A stretch of 64,000 bases of DNA from Nitrobacteraceae bacterium AZCC 2146 (GCA_036924855.1 JBAGRP010000001.1:4836001-4900000); one strand, 5' to 3'. Counted from the first letter of the stretch, positions 28,127-37,922 are shown. Notes: generated by a model from the letters alone, not told the origin. Made by a program: numbers and translations.

Positions 28127-29845
28127 ATGTTCCGCATCATTCTGTTCCTCGTGTTGATCGCGCTCGCGGCTGTGGGTGCGGCCTGGGTTGCCGATCAGAC
28201 CGGCGACGTCGTGCTGTCGTGGGGCGGCTGGCGCGTCGAGACCTCGCTGCCGGTGTTCGCGCTGGTAGTCGGCCTGGTGGTCGTTGCCGCGATGCTGGGC
28301 TGGGCGATCGTGCGCGGGCTGTGGCGGACGCCGGAGCGGCTGCGCCGCAGCCGCCGCGAAAAGCGTCATGCCCGCGGCCGTCACGCCATCACCCATGGCT
28401 TGCTGGCGATCGGCCATGGCGACGGCGATGCCGCGCGCCGCCACGCCGACATCGCCAAACGCCTTGCGGCGAATGACCCGCTGGCGCTGCTGCTGCATGC
28501 GCAATCGGCGCAGCTCGATGGCGACCGCGAGGGCGCGCACCGCGCCTTCCGCGCCATGGCCGAGCGCGAGGACACCCGGCTGCTGGGTCTGCGCGGCCTG
28601 TTCATCGAGGCGCAGCGCAGCGACGACCCCGTCGCAGCGGTGACCATCGCCGAGGAGGCGATGAAGCTGGCGCCGGGCTCGACCTGGGCGTCGCAAGCCG
28701 TGCTCGGTTTCCGCTGCGCGCAGGGCGACTGGACCGGGGCGCTGTCGATCCTCGACAACAATCTCGCTTCCGGCCTGATCGACAAGGCGGCCTTCCGGCG
28801 GCAACGCGGCGTGCTGCTGACGGCGCGGGCGCTGGAGCTGGAAACGGTCGATCGCGATCTCGCCCGCGACAGCGTCATGGAAGCGATCAAGCTGGCGCCG
28901 ACGCTGGTGCCGGCCGCGGTGCTCGCCAGCAAGTTCCAGAGCGAAGCGCATCAGATCCGCCGCTCCATGAAGATAGTCGAGACCGCGTGGCTGGCGCAGC
29001 CGCATCCCGATCTCGCCGATGCCTATGCCCATGTGAAGCTCGGCGATTCCGCGCGGCAGCGCCTCGTTCGCGTCGAAACCCTGGCCGCGAAAGCGCCGGG
29101 CCATATCGAAAGCGCGCTGGCGATTGCCCGTGCCGCCATCGATGCCAGCGAATTTGCCCGCGCGCGCGAAGCGCTGGCGCCGTTCACCTCCAGCTCGACC
29201 CAGCGCATCGCCATGCTGATGGCGGAAATCGAGCGCACCGAAAGCGGCGACAGCGGCCGCGCCCGGGCCTGGACGCTGCGCGCGGTGCGCGCGCTGCACG
29301 ATCCGGTCTGGACCGCGGACGGCTATGTGTCCGATCGGTGGCGGCCGGTCTCGCCGGTCACCGGCCGGATCGACGCGTTCCAGTGGCAGACGCCGCTGGC
29401 GGCGCTGCCGTCGGACAAGGTCTCGACCATCGAATCCGAAATCCTGCGCGAAACCGTGCTGGCGCCGCCGCGCGCGATGCCGCGTCCCGTCGTGCCGGCC
29501 GAAGCGCCGCCGCCCGCGCCGGTGCAGAATCCGGTGCAGGACCATGTGCCGGAAATCGAACCGGAGCCCGAGCCCGAGGCAGTGATGGAGGCGCCCGCGG
29601 TCCCAGCGCCGCCTCCGCCGGCCGTAGCCCCGCCGCCGCTGTTCCGCGACCGCCCGGAACTCGCCAAGGATGCTGCCAAGGATGCCGCCAAGCCCGCGGC
29701 CAGCTTTCCCGCCGTCATTCCCATCGTCCGCGCACCGGATGATCCAGGCGTTGATGAAGAGGAATTTCGGGACGAATTCGCCGAGTTGAATGCCGGCCAG
29801 CAGGCCGGCGGCTGGCGCGGATTTCTCGCCCGCTGGGGCGCCTAA
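28127..29845 (+). CDS. hemY: HemY N-terminal domain / TPR membrane protein
   Basis: The 572-residue protein has two membrane helices (about 4-22 and 42-63) separated by a short periplasmic loop (DQTGDVVLSWGGWRVETS), the HemY_N signature, followed by a TPR-like helical domain (residues ~85-420). The C-terminal ~140 residues are Pro/Glu/Ala-rich and probably disordered (PEIEPEPEPEAVME). It is unrelated to the protoporphyrinogen oxidase of the same name. Its role in heme synthesis is suggested by the operon only. The gene starts 7 bp after the Mic60-like stop. Confidence 0.88.
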   Translation: MFRIILFLVLIALAAVGAAWVADQTGDVVLSWGGWRVETSLPVFALVVGLVVVAAMLGWAIVRGLWRTPERLRRSRREKRHARGRHAITHGLLAIGHGDGDAARRHADIAKRLAANDPLALLLHAQSAQLDGDREGAHRAFRAMAEREDTRLLGLRGLFIEAQRSDDPVAAVTIAEEAMKLAPGSTWASQAVLGFRCAQGDWTGALSILDNNLASGLIDKAAFRRQRGVLLTARALELETVDRDLARDSVMEAIKLAPTLVPAAVLASKFQSEAHQIRRSMKIVETAWLAQPHPDLADAYAHVKLGDSARQRLVRVETLAAKAPGHIESALAIARAAIDASEFARAREALAPFTSSSTQRIAMLMAEIERTESGDSGRARAWTLRAVRALHDPVWTADGYVSDRWRPVSPVTGRIDAFQWQTPLAALPSDKVSTIESEILRETVLAPPRAMPRPVVPAEAPPPAPVQNPVQDHVPEIEPEPEPEAVMEAPAVPAPPPPAVAPPPLFRDRPELAKDAAKDAAKPAASFPAVIPIVRAPDDPGVDEEEFRDEFAELNAGQQAGGWRGFLARWGA

Positions 29846-29997
29846 GGCGCCCGCTCCCGGCGGAAAGCCAGGTTCCGGCATGCCGGAGGCTCGCTTTTGC
29901 GGGCCGCGCAGGCCGCGGCTTCTTGCAAAACGGAGCCCCGACCGATATCAGATGCCCCAGCGTTTTCGGCCCGAAAGCCGAATCGCCGCCATGGTCC

Positions 29998-30073
29998 GCC
30001 GCAATAGCTCAGTTGGTAGAGCACGTCATTCGTAATGACGGGGTCGCAGGTTCGAGTCCTGCTTGCGGCACCA
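29998..30073 (+). tRNA. tRNA-Thr (anticodon CGT)
   Basis: A full cloverleaf is present: acceptor stem GCCGCAA/TTGCGGC (7 of 7 pairs), D arm GCTC-AGTTGGTA-GAGC, anticodon stem CGTCA/TGACG with loop TTCGTAA, and T arm GCAGG-TTCGAGT-CCTGC. An ACCA end is encoded. The anticodon CGT reads ACG threonine codons. It stands alone between hemY and the chemotaxis receptor gene. Confidence 0.97.
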
Positions 30074-30195
30074 GTTTCCCGGCTCTCGCGCCCGTCGCTT
30101 GTTCGCCTGCCCAACAGCGCCGCTCCGGCCCCTTAACGGTATCTTTGTCTTGCCATGCAACACCTGCGTGTGATTTCCGCGCAGGGGCCGTGACC

Positions 30196-31878
30196 ATGAT
30201 CAATAAAATCCGCATCCGCACCAAGCTGCTCTTGGTCCTCCTTCTCACCGGCCTGTCGTTGGCGGCGGCGATCGGCGCGGCGACCTCTATTCTGCATCAG
30301 CGAATGTTGGCCGATCGCATCGCCAAGCTGCGGGCTGTGGTCGAAATGGCGCATGAGCAGGCCCAGACGCTCGACGCCCAGGTCAAATCCGGCAAGCTGA
30401 CCCTCGACGACGCCATGGCCCGTTTCAAGGACATGGGCCGCGGCATGTGGTTCGACAACCATGTCGCCTATGTCGGAATCGTCAGCTACGACGGCATCTG
30501 GTTCATGAATGCCGCGGTCCCCAAGATCGAAGGCACGCGGGGCAACACGATGCCCGACGGCAGGTACATTTCGCAAACCTCCGTCGATGCCGTGAAGAAC
30601 AGCGAGGAGGGATTGGCCTCCTACGACTATCCCAAGCCGGGCGCGACCGAAGCGCTGCCCAAGATGACATTCGTCAAGAAATTCGCGCCGTGGAAACTGC
30701 TGATCACCGCTGGCGTGTGGACTGACGATCTCGAGGCCGACTTCCATGCCACGCTGTATCGCCTGGCCGGCGCCGGATTGGTCCTTCTCCTGATCACCGG
30801 AGGTCTGATCCTCGGGCTCAGCCGTAACATCACTCGCTCGCTGTCGGGCCTGCGCGACAAGATGGTCCGGCTGGTGGATGGCGACCTCTCGGTCGATATC
30901 GATGAGGCCCGTCGCAGCGATGAAATCGGCGACATGGCGAAAGCCGTGCAGGTGTTCAAGAACAACGCGGTGGCGATGCAGGCGCTGCAGGCGGAGCAGA
31001 AAGAGCTCGGCGCCCAGGCCGAGCAGCAGAAGAAGCAGGCGATGCGCGAGATGGCGGATGGCTTCGAGGCCCGGATCGGCGGCATCGTCGGTGCGGTGTC
31101 GGGCGCCGCGGCAGCGATGCAGAGCACGGCCAAGTCGATGTCGGTCAATGCCGAAAGCACGCAGCAGCGTACCAGCGCGGTGGCTGCCGGTGCGGAAGAA
31201 TCCACCGTCAACGTTCAGACCGTCGCCGCGGCGTCGGAAGAACTGGCGGCCTCGATCGCCGAGATCGGCCGTCAGGTGACGCAGGCCTCCATCGTTGCCC
31301 GCAAGGCCAACGAAGAGAGCGAAAAGACCAATGTCAGCGTCGCCGGCCTGGCCGATGCCGCGCAGAAGATCGGCGAGGTCGTTGCCTTCATCACGCAGAT
31401 CGCCAGCCAGACCAATCTGCTGGCACTGAACGCAACGATTGAAGCCGCTCGCGCCGGCGAAGCCGGCCGCGGCTTTGCCGTGGTCGCCTCCGAGGTCAAA
31501 TCACTGGCTACCCAGACCTCGAAGGCCACCGACGATATCCGTTCCCAGATCGAGACGATTCAGGCCGAGACCGCCGACGCGGTGGCGGCGATCAAGCGGA
31601 TTTCGATGACCATCGTCGAGGTCAACAACATCTCCACCACCATTGCGGCGTCGATGGACCAGCAGGGCGCTGCGACCCAGGAAATCACCCGCAACGTCCA
31701 GGAAGCCGCCGATTCGGCCAAGCACGTCTCGGAAAACATCAATGGTGTCAGCGAGGCGGTCGAAGCCACCGGGCACGCCGCGTCCGGTCTGCTCGGCGAG
31801 GCCGACAAGCTGGCCCAGCAGGCCAGGACGCTGCAGGCCGAGGTCGGGGATTTCCTGGCGACGGTGCGGGCGGCCTGA
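30196..31878 (+). CDS. Methyl-accepting chemotaxis protein with single Cache domain
   Basis: The 560-residue receptor has TM1 at 9-30 and a periplasmic sensor of about 155 residues resembling the sCache_2 type (YVGIVSYDGIWFMNAA, GRYISQTSVDAVKN, TFVKKFAPWKLLITAGVW). TM2 is at about 191-213, a HAMP domain follows to about 268 (SLSGLRDKMVRLVDGDLSVD), and then the signalling domain. The conserved hairpin tip TNLLALNATIEAARAGEAG is intact for CheA/CheW binding. There is no CheR-tethering pentapeptide at the end. No che genes are nearby. The ligand is unknown; sCache_2 domains often bind small organic acids. Confidence 0.93.
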   Translation: MINKIRIRTKLLLVLLLTGLSLAAAIGAATSILHQRMLADRIAKLRAVVEMAHEQAQTLDAQVKSGKLTLDDAMARFKDMGRGMWFDNHVAYVGIVSYDGIWFMNAAVPKIEGTRGNTMPDGRYISQTSVDAVKNSEEGLASYDYPKPGATEALPKMTFVKKFAPWKLLITAGVWTDDLEADFHATLYRLAGAGLVLLLITGGLILGLSRNITRSLSGLRDKMVRLVDGDLSVDIDEARRSDEIGDMAKAVQVFKNNAVAMQALQAEQKELGAQAEQQKKQAMREMADGFEARIGGIVGAVSGAAAAMQSTAKSMSVNAESTQQRTSAVAAGAEESTVNVQTVAAASEELAASIAEIGRQVTQASIVARKANEESEKTNVSVAGLADAAQKIGEVVAFITQIASQTNLLALNATIEAARAGEAGRGFAVVASEVKSLATQTSKATDDIRSQIETIQAETADAVAAIKRISMTIVEVNNISTTIAASMDQQGAATQEITRNVQEAADSAKHVSENINGVSEAVEATGHAASGLLGEADKLAQQARTLQAEVGDFLATVRAA

Positions 31879-31986
31879 GGCCGCTTTCGCGCCCCAGCCA
31901 TCCCCGTATCGCGCTTTGACCTGCGGCCTGCGAGTCCCTATTTTAAAAACCAGCGCCTCCTTTTGCTTTTGCTGTCCGGGCCTGCC

Positions 31987-33279
31987 ATGACCGCCTCGCT
32001 GAAAACCATCGACGGATCAGCCGATCTGCCGTCGCTGATGAACGACCTCGCCCGCGGCGCCCGCGCGGCGGCGCGCGCGCTGGCGCTTGCCCCGACCGAG
32101 CAGAAGAATCTTGCGCTGGCCGCGATGGAACGGGCGATCCGCGACGGCGTGGCCGCGATTCTGGCCGCCAATGCCGAGGATGTCGCTGAAGTCCGTGCCT
32201 CCGGCGCGACGGTGGCCTTCATCGACCGCCTGACCCTGACCGAGGCCCGGGTGTCCGCCATGGCCGACGGTATCCGCATCATCCACGACATTGCCGACCC
32301 CGTCGGCACCGTCACCGAGAGCTGGCAGCGGCCGAACGGCATGACCATCGAGCGCGTCCGCGTGCCGCTCGGCGTCGTCGCGGTGATTTTCGAGAGCCGC
32401 CCCAATGTCGCGGCCGATGCCGGCGTGCTGTGCCTGAAATCCGGCAATGCCGTGATCCTGCGCGGCGGCTCCGACAGTTTCCGCTCCTGCCGCGCCATCC
32501 ATGCCTGTCTGGTGCAGGGCCTGCGCGAAGCGGGGCTCCCGGAAGCCGCGATCACGCTGGTGCCGACCCGCGACCGTGCCGCGGTCGGGCTGCTGCTCGG
32601 CGGCCTGAATGGCGGCGTCGATGTAATCGTGCCGCGCGGCGGCAAGAGCCTGGTGGCGCGCGTCGAGGCCGAGGCGCGCGTGCCGGTGTTCGCGCATCTC
32701 GAAGGCGTCAACCATGTCTATGTCGACCGTGCCGCCCGGCTCGACATGGCGAAGTCGATCGTGCTGAACGCCAAGATGCGCCGCCCGGGGGTCTGCGGTG
32801 CGGCCGAAACGCTGCTGGTCGACCGCGCGGCGGCGGGCTCGCATCTCAAGCCGCTGCTGGAAATGCTGATCGAGGCCGGCTGCGAAGTGCGCGGCGATGC
32901 TGCAGCACAAGCAACAGATGCGCGCGTGCGCCCCGCCTCCGACGAAGACTGGGACACCGAATATGAGGACGCCATCATCGCCGCGAAGATCGTCGATGGG
33001 GTCGACGGCGCGATTGCGCATATCCACGACCACGGCTCGCATCACACCGATGCGATCGTGACCGAGGACGCCGCCGTCGCTGCGAAATTTCTCAGCGAGG
33101 TCGATTCCGCGATCGTGCTGCACAACGCCTCGACGCAATTCGCCGACGGCGGCGAATTCGGCTTCGGTGCCGAGATCGGCATCGCCACCGGCAAATTCCA
33201 CGCCCGCGGTCCGGTCGGCGCCGAGCAGCTCACCAGCTTCAAATACCGGATTCACGGCACCGGACAGACCCGGCCGTGA
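31987..33279 (+). CDS. proA: Gamma-glutamyl phosphate reductase
   Basis: The 430-residue enzyme reduces L-glutamyl-5-phosphate to the semialdehyde in proline synthesis. Visible are [26 protein letters not shown] and the active-site cysteine in [17 protein letters not shown]; the C-terminal [19 protein letters not shown] is complete. It begins a co-directional run with nadD, rsfS, rlmH, envC and ctpA. proB, often the neighbour, is not present; a chemotaxis receptor gene lies upstream instead. Confidence 0.96.
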   Translation: MTASLKTIDGSADLPSLMNDLARGARAAARALALAPTEQKNLALAAMERAIRDGVAAILAANAEDVAEVRASGATVAFIDRLTLTEARVSAMADGIRIIHDIADPVGTVTESWQRPNGMTIERVRVPLGVVAVIFESRPNVAADAGVLCLKSGNAVILRGGSDSFRSCRAIHACLVQGLREAGLPEAAITLVPTRDRAAVGLLLGGLNGGVDVIVPRGGKSLVARVEAEARVPVFAHLEGVNHVYVDRAARLDMAKSIVLNAKMRRPGVCGAAETLLVDRAAAGSHLKPLLEMLIEAGCEVRGDAAAQATDARVRPASDEDWDTEYEDAIIAAKIVDGVDGAIAHIHDHGSHHTDAIVTEDAAVAAKFLSEVDSAIVLHNASTQFADGGEFGFGAEIGIATGKFHARGPVGAEQLTSFKYRIHGTGQTRP

Positions 33280-33297
33280 CCATTTTTGTTTGGGCGT

Positions 33298-33936
33298 GTG
33301 GAGACTGAATTGGATCTGCATTCAGTCTCCGCCCACGACATTCCGTTTCACAGCGACGGCATGCGGATCGGCCTGCTCGGCGGCTCGTTCAATCCGCCGC
33401 ACGCCGCGCATCGCGCCATCAGCCTGTTTGCAATGAAGCGGCTGCAGCTCGATCGGGTCTGGTGGCTGGTTTCGCCGGGCAATCCGCTGAAGGACCCGCG
33501 CAATCTGCATGACCTCGCCGCCCGCGCCGCCGCCGCCCGCGCCATGGCCGATCATCCCCGGATTGATGTGACCTGTCTCGAAACCGTGATCGGCACCCGC
33601 TATACCGTCGACACCATCCGTTACCTCCGCCGCCGCTGTTCTCGGGCGCGTTTCGTCTGGATCATGGGTGCCGATAACCTCGCCCAGTTCCACAAATGGG
33701 AAAACTGGCAGCGAATCGCCGCCGAAGTGCCGTTTGCGGTGATTGATCGGCCGCCGCAGGGCTTCCACGGGCTGGCCGGAACGGCTGCGCAGGCGCTGGC
33801 GCGCTACCGGATACCGGAGCGGGATGCTGGTTCACTGGCCGACCTGCGTCCGCCGGCCTGGACCTTTCTGACCGGGCTGAAGCTCAGCCTGTCCTCGACC
33901 CGGCTGCGGAACTCGGACGGCAGCTGGAAGACGTAA
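33298..33936 (+). CDS. nadD: Nicotinate-nucleotide adenylyltransferase
   Basis: The protein has about 212 residues and converts nicotinate mononucleotide to deamido-NAD. The nucleotidyltransferase signature [18 protein letters not shown] and the C-terminal [10 protein letters not shown] (the ISST-x-x-R site) are intact. The start is unclear: GTG 33298 gives a 21-residue N-terminal extension, TTG 33286 is slightly longer, and ATG 33361 (MRIGLLGG) would be the minimal form. None has a convincing ribosome site. I give the GTG as a compromise. Confidence 0.88.
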   Translation: METELDLHSVSAHDIPFHSDGMRIGLLGGSFNPPHAAHRAISLFAMKRLQLDRVWWLVSPGNPLKDPRNLHDLAARAAAARAMADHPRIDVTCLETVIGTRYTVDTIRYLRRRCSRARFVWIMGADNLAQFHKWENWQRIAAEVPFAVIDRPPQGFHGLAGTAAQALARYRIPERDAGSLADLRPPAWTFLTGLKLSLSSTRLRNSDGSWKT

Positions 33937-34062
33937 TTCCACAACACTTGCCCGATAAGTGCTATAGGGCCGGAGCTGGAATATTGAATCCACGCCCCCC
34001 ACATGCATACTCTGTTCACCGGACGCCGGATTCGGCGTCCCGTACTGTGAAAGGAATGGTCC

Positions 34063-34602
34063 CTGGCCACTTCTGTATCGTCCAAGACCAGCTCGTCCAA
34101 GACGACCTCGTCCAAGGTAGCCTCACCCAAAAAGGCCGCTTCACCGAAAAAGGCGGCCGCGCCCAAGAAGACTGCGGTAGCTAAAAAGGCTGCTGCGCCG
34201 AAGGCAAAAAAGGCGGTGCCTGCTGCGGTGTTGAAGGTGCGTGACAGCGCTACTGAAGTTCTCAACCTGATCCTCTCCCGTCTCGACGACATGAAGGCGG
34301 AAGAAACCGTCACCATCGATCTGCGCGGTAAATCGGCCTTTTCCGACTACATGGTCGTGACCACCGGCCGCTCGAACCGGCACGTCGGTTCGTTGGCGGA
34401 GAATGTTGCCAAGGGCTTGAAAGAGGCCGGCAACAAAAAGATCCACATCGAGGGTCTGCCCAATTGCGACTGGGTGCTGATCGATTCCGGCGAAGTCATC
34501 GTGCATGTGTTCAGGCCCGAGGTGCGCGAATTCTACAATCTCGAGCGGTTGTGGACGCAGAGCCCGTCCGATGAGGCCAAGATCGAGTTGAAGGCGGTCT
34601 GA
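34063..34602 (+). CDS. rsfS: Ribosomal silencing factor RsfS with Lys/Ala-rich N-terminal extension, probable CTG start
   Basis: The core (from about residue 52) is the RsfS domain that binds ribosomal protein L14 and blocks subunit joining: TIDLRGKSAFSDYMVVTTGR and EGLPNCDWVLIDSGEVIVHV. Upstream, the same frame stays open for 51 more codons encoding a Ser/Thr/Lys then Ala/Lys-rich tail with repeats of KKAA, back to an in-frame stop at about 34048. There is no ATG in that stretch. CTG 34063 sits 7 bases after AAGGA, so a CTG start giving 179 residues is the best reading; GTG 34216 would give the core only, with no clear ribosome site. Confidence 0.85.
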   Translation: MATSVSSKTSSSKTTSSKVASPKKAASPKKAAAPKKTAVAKKAAAPKAKKAVPAAVLKVRDSATEVLNLILSRLDDMKAEETVTIDLRGKSAFSDYMVVTTGRSNRHVGSLAENVAKGLKEAGNKKIHIEGLPNCDWVLIDSGEVIVHVFRPEVREFYNLERLWTQSPSDEAKIELKAV

Positions 34603-34648
34603 GTCTGGAAGCCGTATGCAACGGCGCGGCGCATGATAACGTGCGCCG

Positions 34649-35131
34649 ATGCATCTCGTTGTGATTTCAATCGGCAAGCTCAAGCAAGGTCCTGAGCGCG
34701 AACTCGCGGAACGGTATCGCGATCGCTTCGACGACATCGGCCGCAAACTCGGTTTTCGCGGTCTGGCGATTCATGAAATTTCGGAAAGCCGCGCGCGCGA
34801 TGCGGCAACCCGGATCAACGAAGAGGCCGCCGCGATCTCGGCGCTGATTCCGGAAAAGGCTGTCCTGGTAGCGCTCGATGAGCGCGGCAGCAGTGTCGAC
34901 AGCGCCACTTTTGCACGGCATCTTGGCAAATGGCGCGATGAGTCGGTGCCACACACTATTTTCATGATCGGCGGCGCGGACGGACTTTCGCCCGATTTGC
35001 GGCGCAAAGCCAAGCTTAGCATTGCATTCGGCTCGGCGACCTGGCCGCATCAAATGGTTCGCGTCATGCTTCTGGAACAGATTTACCGGGCGGCAACGAT
35101 TTTGTCCGGCCACCCGTATCACCGCGTATAA
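34649..35131 (+). CDS. rlmH: 23S rRNA (pseudouridine-1915-N3)-methyltransferase
   Basis: The 160-residue SPOUT methyltransferase modifies pseudouridine 1915 of 23S rRNA. Family markers: LVVISIGKLKQGPERELAERY at the start, LDERGSSVDSATFA, FMIGGADGLSPDL and the C-terminal knot HQMVRVMLLEQIYRAATI … HPYHRV. It follows rsfS by 46 bp, the classic rsfS-rlmH pairing. The next gene starts only 19 bp after the stop. Confidence 0.96.
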   Translation: MHLVVISIGKLKQGPERELAERYRDRFDDIGRKLGFRGLAIHEISESRARDAATRINEEAAAISALIPEKAVLVALDERGSSVDSATFARHLGKWRDESVPHTIFMIGGADGLSPDLRRKAKLSIAFGSATWPHQMVRVMLLEQIYRAATILSGHPYHRV

Positions 35132-35150
35132 CCAAGGCACCGATCGATCG

Positions 35151-36527
35151 ATGCAGTCACCGCGGCCCATTTATTCTGACAACGACGTCGTTCGCCGCGG
35201 ACCGTCGAACTCCACGTCGTTTCCGATCATGCTGCTATCAGCAAGTCTGGCCGGTATCATGGCATTGCCCGCGCGTGCGCAAGTCGCGGCGCCAACGCAG
35301 GCCACCGCGCCGTCCGTTGATATCATCCGGCAACGCGAGCAGGAGCTCGAAGCCGCGCGCGCGCAGCAGAAAAGTGCCGCAGAACTTCAAGACAAACTCA
35401 AGGCCGATATCGCTGCGCTCGGACAGGACCGTGGTAAACTCAATCAGCAATTGATCGATATCGCCGCGCGCACCCGCGGCGTGGAGGCGCGTATCGAAGA
35501 TGCCGAGGCGCGATTGCGTCCGCTCGATGCGCGCGAACAGCAGATCCGCAGTTCGCTGGAGTCGCGCCGTTCCGAAATCGTTGAAGTGCTATCGGCGCTG
35601 CAGCGCGCGGGCCGCCGCGCGCCGCCCGCCTTGCTGGTTCGTCCCGAAGATGCGCTGAAGTCGCTGCGCACCGCGATGCTGCTGGGATCCGTCGTTCCCG
35701 AGATGCGCGCGCGCGCGGAAAAACTGGTCGGCGATCTCGGCGAGCTGGTCGCGTTGCGCAAGGCGATCGGTACCGAGCGCGATCAACTCGCGATCGACCG
35801 AGACAAACTGAAAGACGATCAAACCCGGCTCGCTTCCTTCACCGAGGAGCGTCAGAAAAAGCAGAGTGCCGCCGAGAAGGACATGGAAGCCGAGGCGGCT
35901 CGTGCGCTGGCGCTGTCCCGCCAGGTCGACAGCCTGCAGGGCCTGATCGCGAAGATGGAGCAGGACGTCAAGAGCGCGGCGAAGGCAGCAGAGACCGCGA
36001 GCCTGCAGGGCGCACCGGCCGCACTCAGCAACGGCAAGCCGAATCTCGGCGCGCTCAAGGACGCCGGCCGACTTAGCCCGGCGATCGCCTTCGCCTCGGC
36101 CAAGGGCTTGTTTGCCTTACCGGTTAACGGTGTGAAGATTCGCAATTTCGGCGGTTCCGACGGCGTCGGTGGCGCCGAAAAAGGCATTTCGCTGGCCACG
36201 CGTGCCGGCGCCCAGGTCACAACCCCGTGTGATGGCTGGGTTGTGTATTCCGGTCCGTTCCGCAGCTACGGACAACTCTTGATCCTCAATGCCGGTGGCG
36301 GGTATCATGTGTTGATCGCCGGGATGGAGCGTATTTCGGTGAGCATTGGCCAGTTCGTTCTCACCGGGGAACCGGTCGCTGTCATGGGATCGACATCCCG
36401 GGTAGCTTCTGTCCTCGCGGCCAATGCCAGCCAGCCTGTGCTCTATATCGAGTTCCGTAAGGACGGCACTCCCATTGATCCTGGCCCATGGTGGGCCGCA
36501 AACGAAGGCGAAAAGGTTCGCGGATGA
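35151..36527 (+). CDS. EnvC-like murein hydrolase activator
   Basis: The 458-residue exported protein has a hydrophobic signal-like segment at about residues 25-44 (PIMLLSASLAGIMALPARA), a long coiled coil (about 55-300; IIRQREQELEAARAQQKSA, VEARIEDAEARLRPLDAREQ) and a C-terminal LytM-like domain (SLATRAGAQVTTPCDGWVVY). The metallopeptidase H-x-H is replaced in GGGYHVLIAGME, so the domain looks catalytically degenerate, as in E. coli EnvC, which activates amidases during division. An internal start at the signal segment is an alternative. The stop overlaps the next start (ATGA). Confidence 0.88.
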   Translation: MQSPRPIYSDNDVVRRGPSNSTSFPIMLLSASLAGIMALPARAQVAAPTQATAPSVDIIRQREQELEAARAQQKSAAELQDKLKADIAALGQDRGKLNQQLIDIAARTRGVEARIEDAEARLRPLDAREQQIRSSLESRRSEIVEVLSALQRAGRRAPPALLVRPEDALKSLRTAMLLGSVVPEMRARAEKLVGDLGELVALRKAIGTERDQLAIDRDKLKDDQTRLASFTEERQKKQSAAEKDMEAEAARALALSRQVDSLQGLIAKMEQDVKSAAKAAETASLQGAPAALSNGKPNLGALKDAGRLSPAIAFASAKGLFALPVNGVKIRNFGGSDGVGGAEKGISLATRAGAQVTTPCDGWVVYSGPFRSYGQLLILNAGGGYHVLIAGMERISVSIGQFVLTGEPVAVMGSTSRVASVLAANASQPVLYIEFRKDGTPIDPGPWWAANEGEKVRG

Positions 36528-37891
36528 TGCGCAAGACTTCAATAATCCTGCTTAGTGCTGCCACCGGCGCCGCCTTGACGCTTTTCGTGACCCAGCCGCG
36601 CGCGGTGTTCATGGGGACCAGCGCGCGTGCTGCGACCTCGGATACTTACCGCCAGCTCAACCTTTTCGGCGACGTGTTCGAACGCGTCCGCAGCGACTAC
36701 GTCGAGAAGCCCGACGACAGCAAGCTGGTCGAATCCGCCATCTCAGGCATGCTGACCGGTCTTGATCCGCATTCGAGCTACATGGATGCGAAGAGCTTTC
36801 GCGACATGCAGGTGCAGACCCGCGGCGAGTTCGGCGGCCTCGGCATCGAAGTCACCATGGAAGACGGCCTGATCAAGGTGGTATCGCCGATCGATGATAC
36901 CCCGGCATCGAAGGCCGGCGTCATGGCCAATGACATCATCACCAATCTCGACGACGAAGCGGTGCAGGGTCTCACCCTGAACCAGGCGGTCGAGAAGATG
37001 CGCGGCCCGGTCAACACCAAGATCAAGCTGAAGATCATTCGCAAGGGTCAGGACAACCCGATCGACGTGACCCTGGTGCGCGACAACATCCGCGTTCGTT
37101 CGGTGCGTGCGCGCGTCGAATCCGACGACATCGCCTACATCCGCATCACCACCTTCAACGAGCAGACCACCGAAGGCCTGAAGCGCGAAGTTACCGCTTT
37201 GACGTCCCAGATCGGCGCCGACAAGATCAAGGGCTTCATCATCGATCTGCGCAACAATCCCGGCGGCTTGCTGGAAGAAGCGGTCACCGTGTCCGACGCC
37301 TTCCTTGAGCGCGGCGAGATCGTTTCGACCCGCGGCCGCAACGCCGAGGAAACCCAGCGTCGCACCGCCCATGCGGGCGATCTGACCAAAGGCAAGCCGG
37401 TGGTCGTGCTGATCAACGGTGGTTCGGCCTCGGCGTCGGAAATCGTCGCCGGCGCTCTGCAGGATCACAAGCGCGCCACCACCATCGGCACGCGCTCGTT
37501 CGGCAAGGGCTCGGTGCAGACCATCATCCCGCTCGGCTCCGGCAACGGCGCGCTGCGCCTGACTACGGCGCGTTACTTCACGCCGTCGGGCAAGTCGATC
37601 CAGGCCAAGGGCATCGTGCCGGATATCGAAATCCTGCAGGATGTGCCGGATGAGCTGAAGTCGCGCACCGATACCAAGGGCGAAGCCTCGCTGCGCGGCC
37701 ATCTGAAGAACGATGGCGACGAAAAGACCGGCTCGCAGTCCTACGTGCCGCCGGATGCCAAGAACGACAAGGCGCTGAAGGCCGCCGCTGATCTGCTGCA
37801 CGGCATCAAGGTCACCGCGACCTCCGCCGCGCCGCCGACCTCCGACGACAAGCCGGCAACCACCGACAAGGCCGCCACCAAGGCGAACTGA
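36524..37891 (+). CDS. ctpA: Carboxy-terminal processing protease (S41 family)
   Basis: The 455-residue periplasmic serine protease has a signal anchor at residues 1-37, a PDZ domain at about 90-175 (GEFGGLGIEVTMEDGLIKVV) and an S41 catalytic domain. The catalytic Ser is in NGGSASASEIVAGALQDH and the Lys in RSFGKGSVQTIIPL. The tail after about residue 390 is Lys/Asp/Ala-rich and probably disordered. It overlaps envC by 4 bp, so the two are translationally coupled; both act on envelope and cell-wall maturation. A terminator follows. Confidence 0.93.
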   Translation: MMRKTSIILLSAATGAALTLFVTQPRAVFMGTSARAATSDTYRQLNLFGDVFERVRSDYVEKPDDSKLVESAISGMLTGLDPHSSYMDAKSFRDMQVQTRGEFGGLGIEVTMEDGLIKVVSPIDDTPASKAGVMANDIITNLDDEAVQGLTLNQAVEKMRGPVNTKIKLKIIRKGQDNPIDVTLVRDNIRVRSVRARVESDDIAYIRITTFNEQTTEGLKREVTALTSQIGADKIKGFIIDLRNNPGGLLEEAVTVSDAFLERGEIVSTRGRNAEETQRRTAHAGDLTKGKPVVVLINGGSASASEIVAGALQDHKRATTIGTRSFGKGSVQTIIPLGSGNGALRLTTARYFTPSGKSIQAKGIVPDIEILQDVPDELKSRTDTKGEASLRGHLKNDGDEKTGSQSYVPPDAKNDKALKAAADLLHGIKVTATSAAPPTSDDKPATTDKAATKAN

Positions 37892-37922
37892 TCGGTTCCA
37901 GCGGCAATACGTTTTGCGAATC

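Noticed and set aside
29998..31878. tRNA-Thr as attachment site of an island starting with the chemotaxis receptor
   Set aside because: The tRNA is whole, I found no partial copy downstream, and composition does not change; kept only as a weak remark with proA.
33948..34184. Small gene starting at the ATG at 34056, just upstream of rsfS
   Set aside because: That ATG lies in the spacing between the ribosome site and the CTG proposed for rsfS, in a different frame; its product shows no pattern, while the rsfS frame has a clear Lys/Ala repeat.
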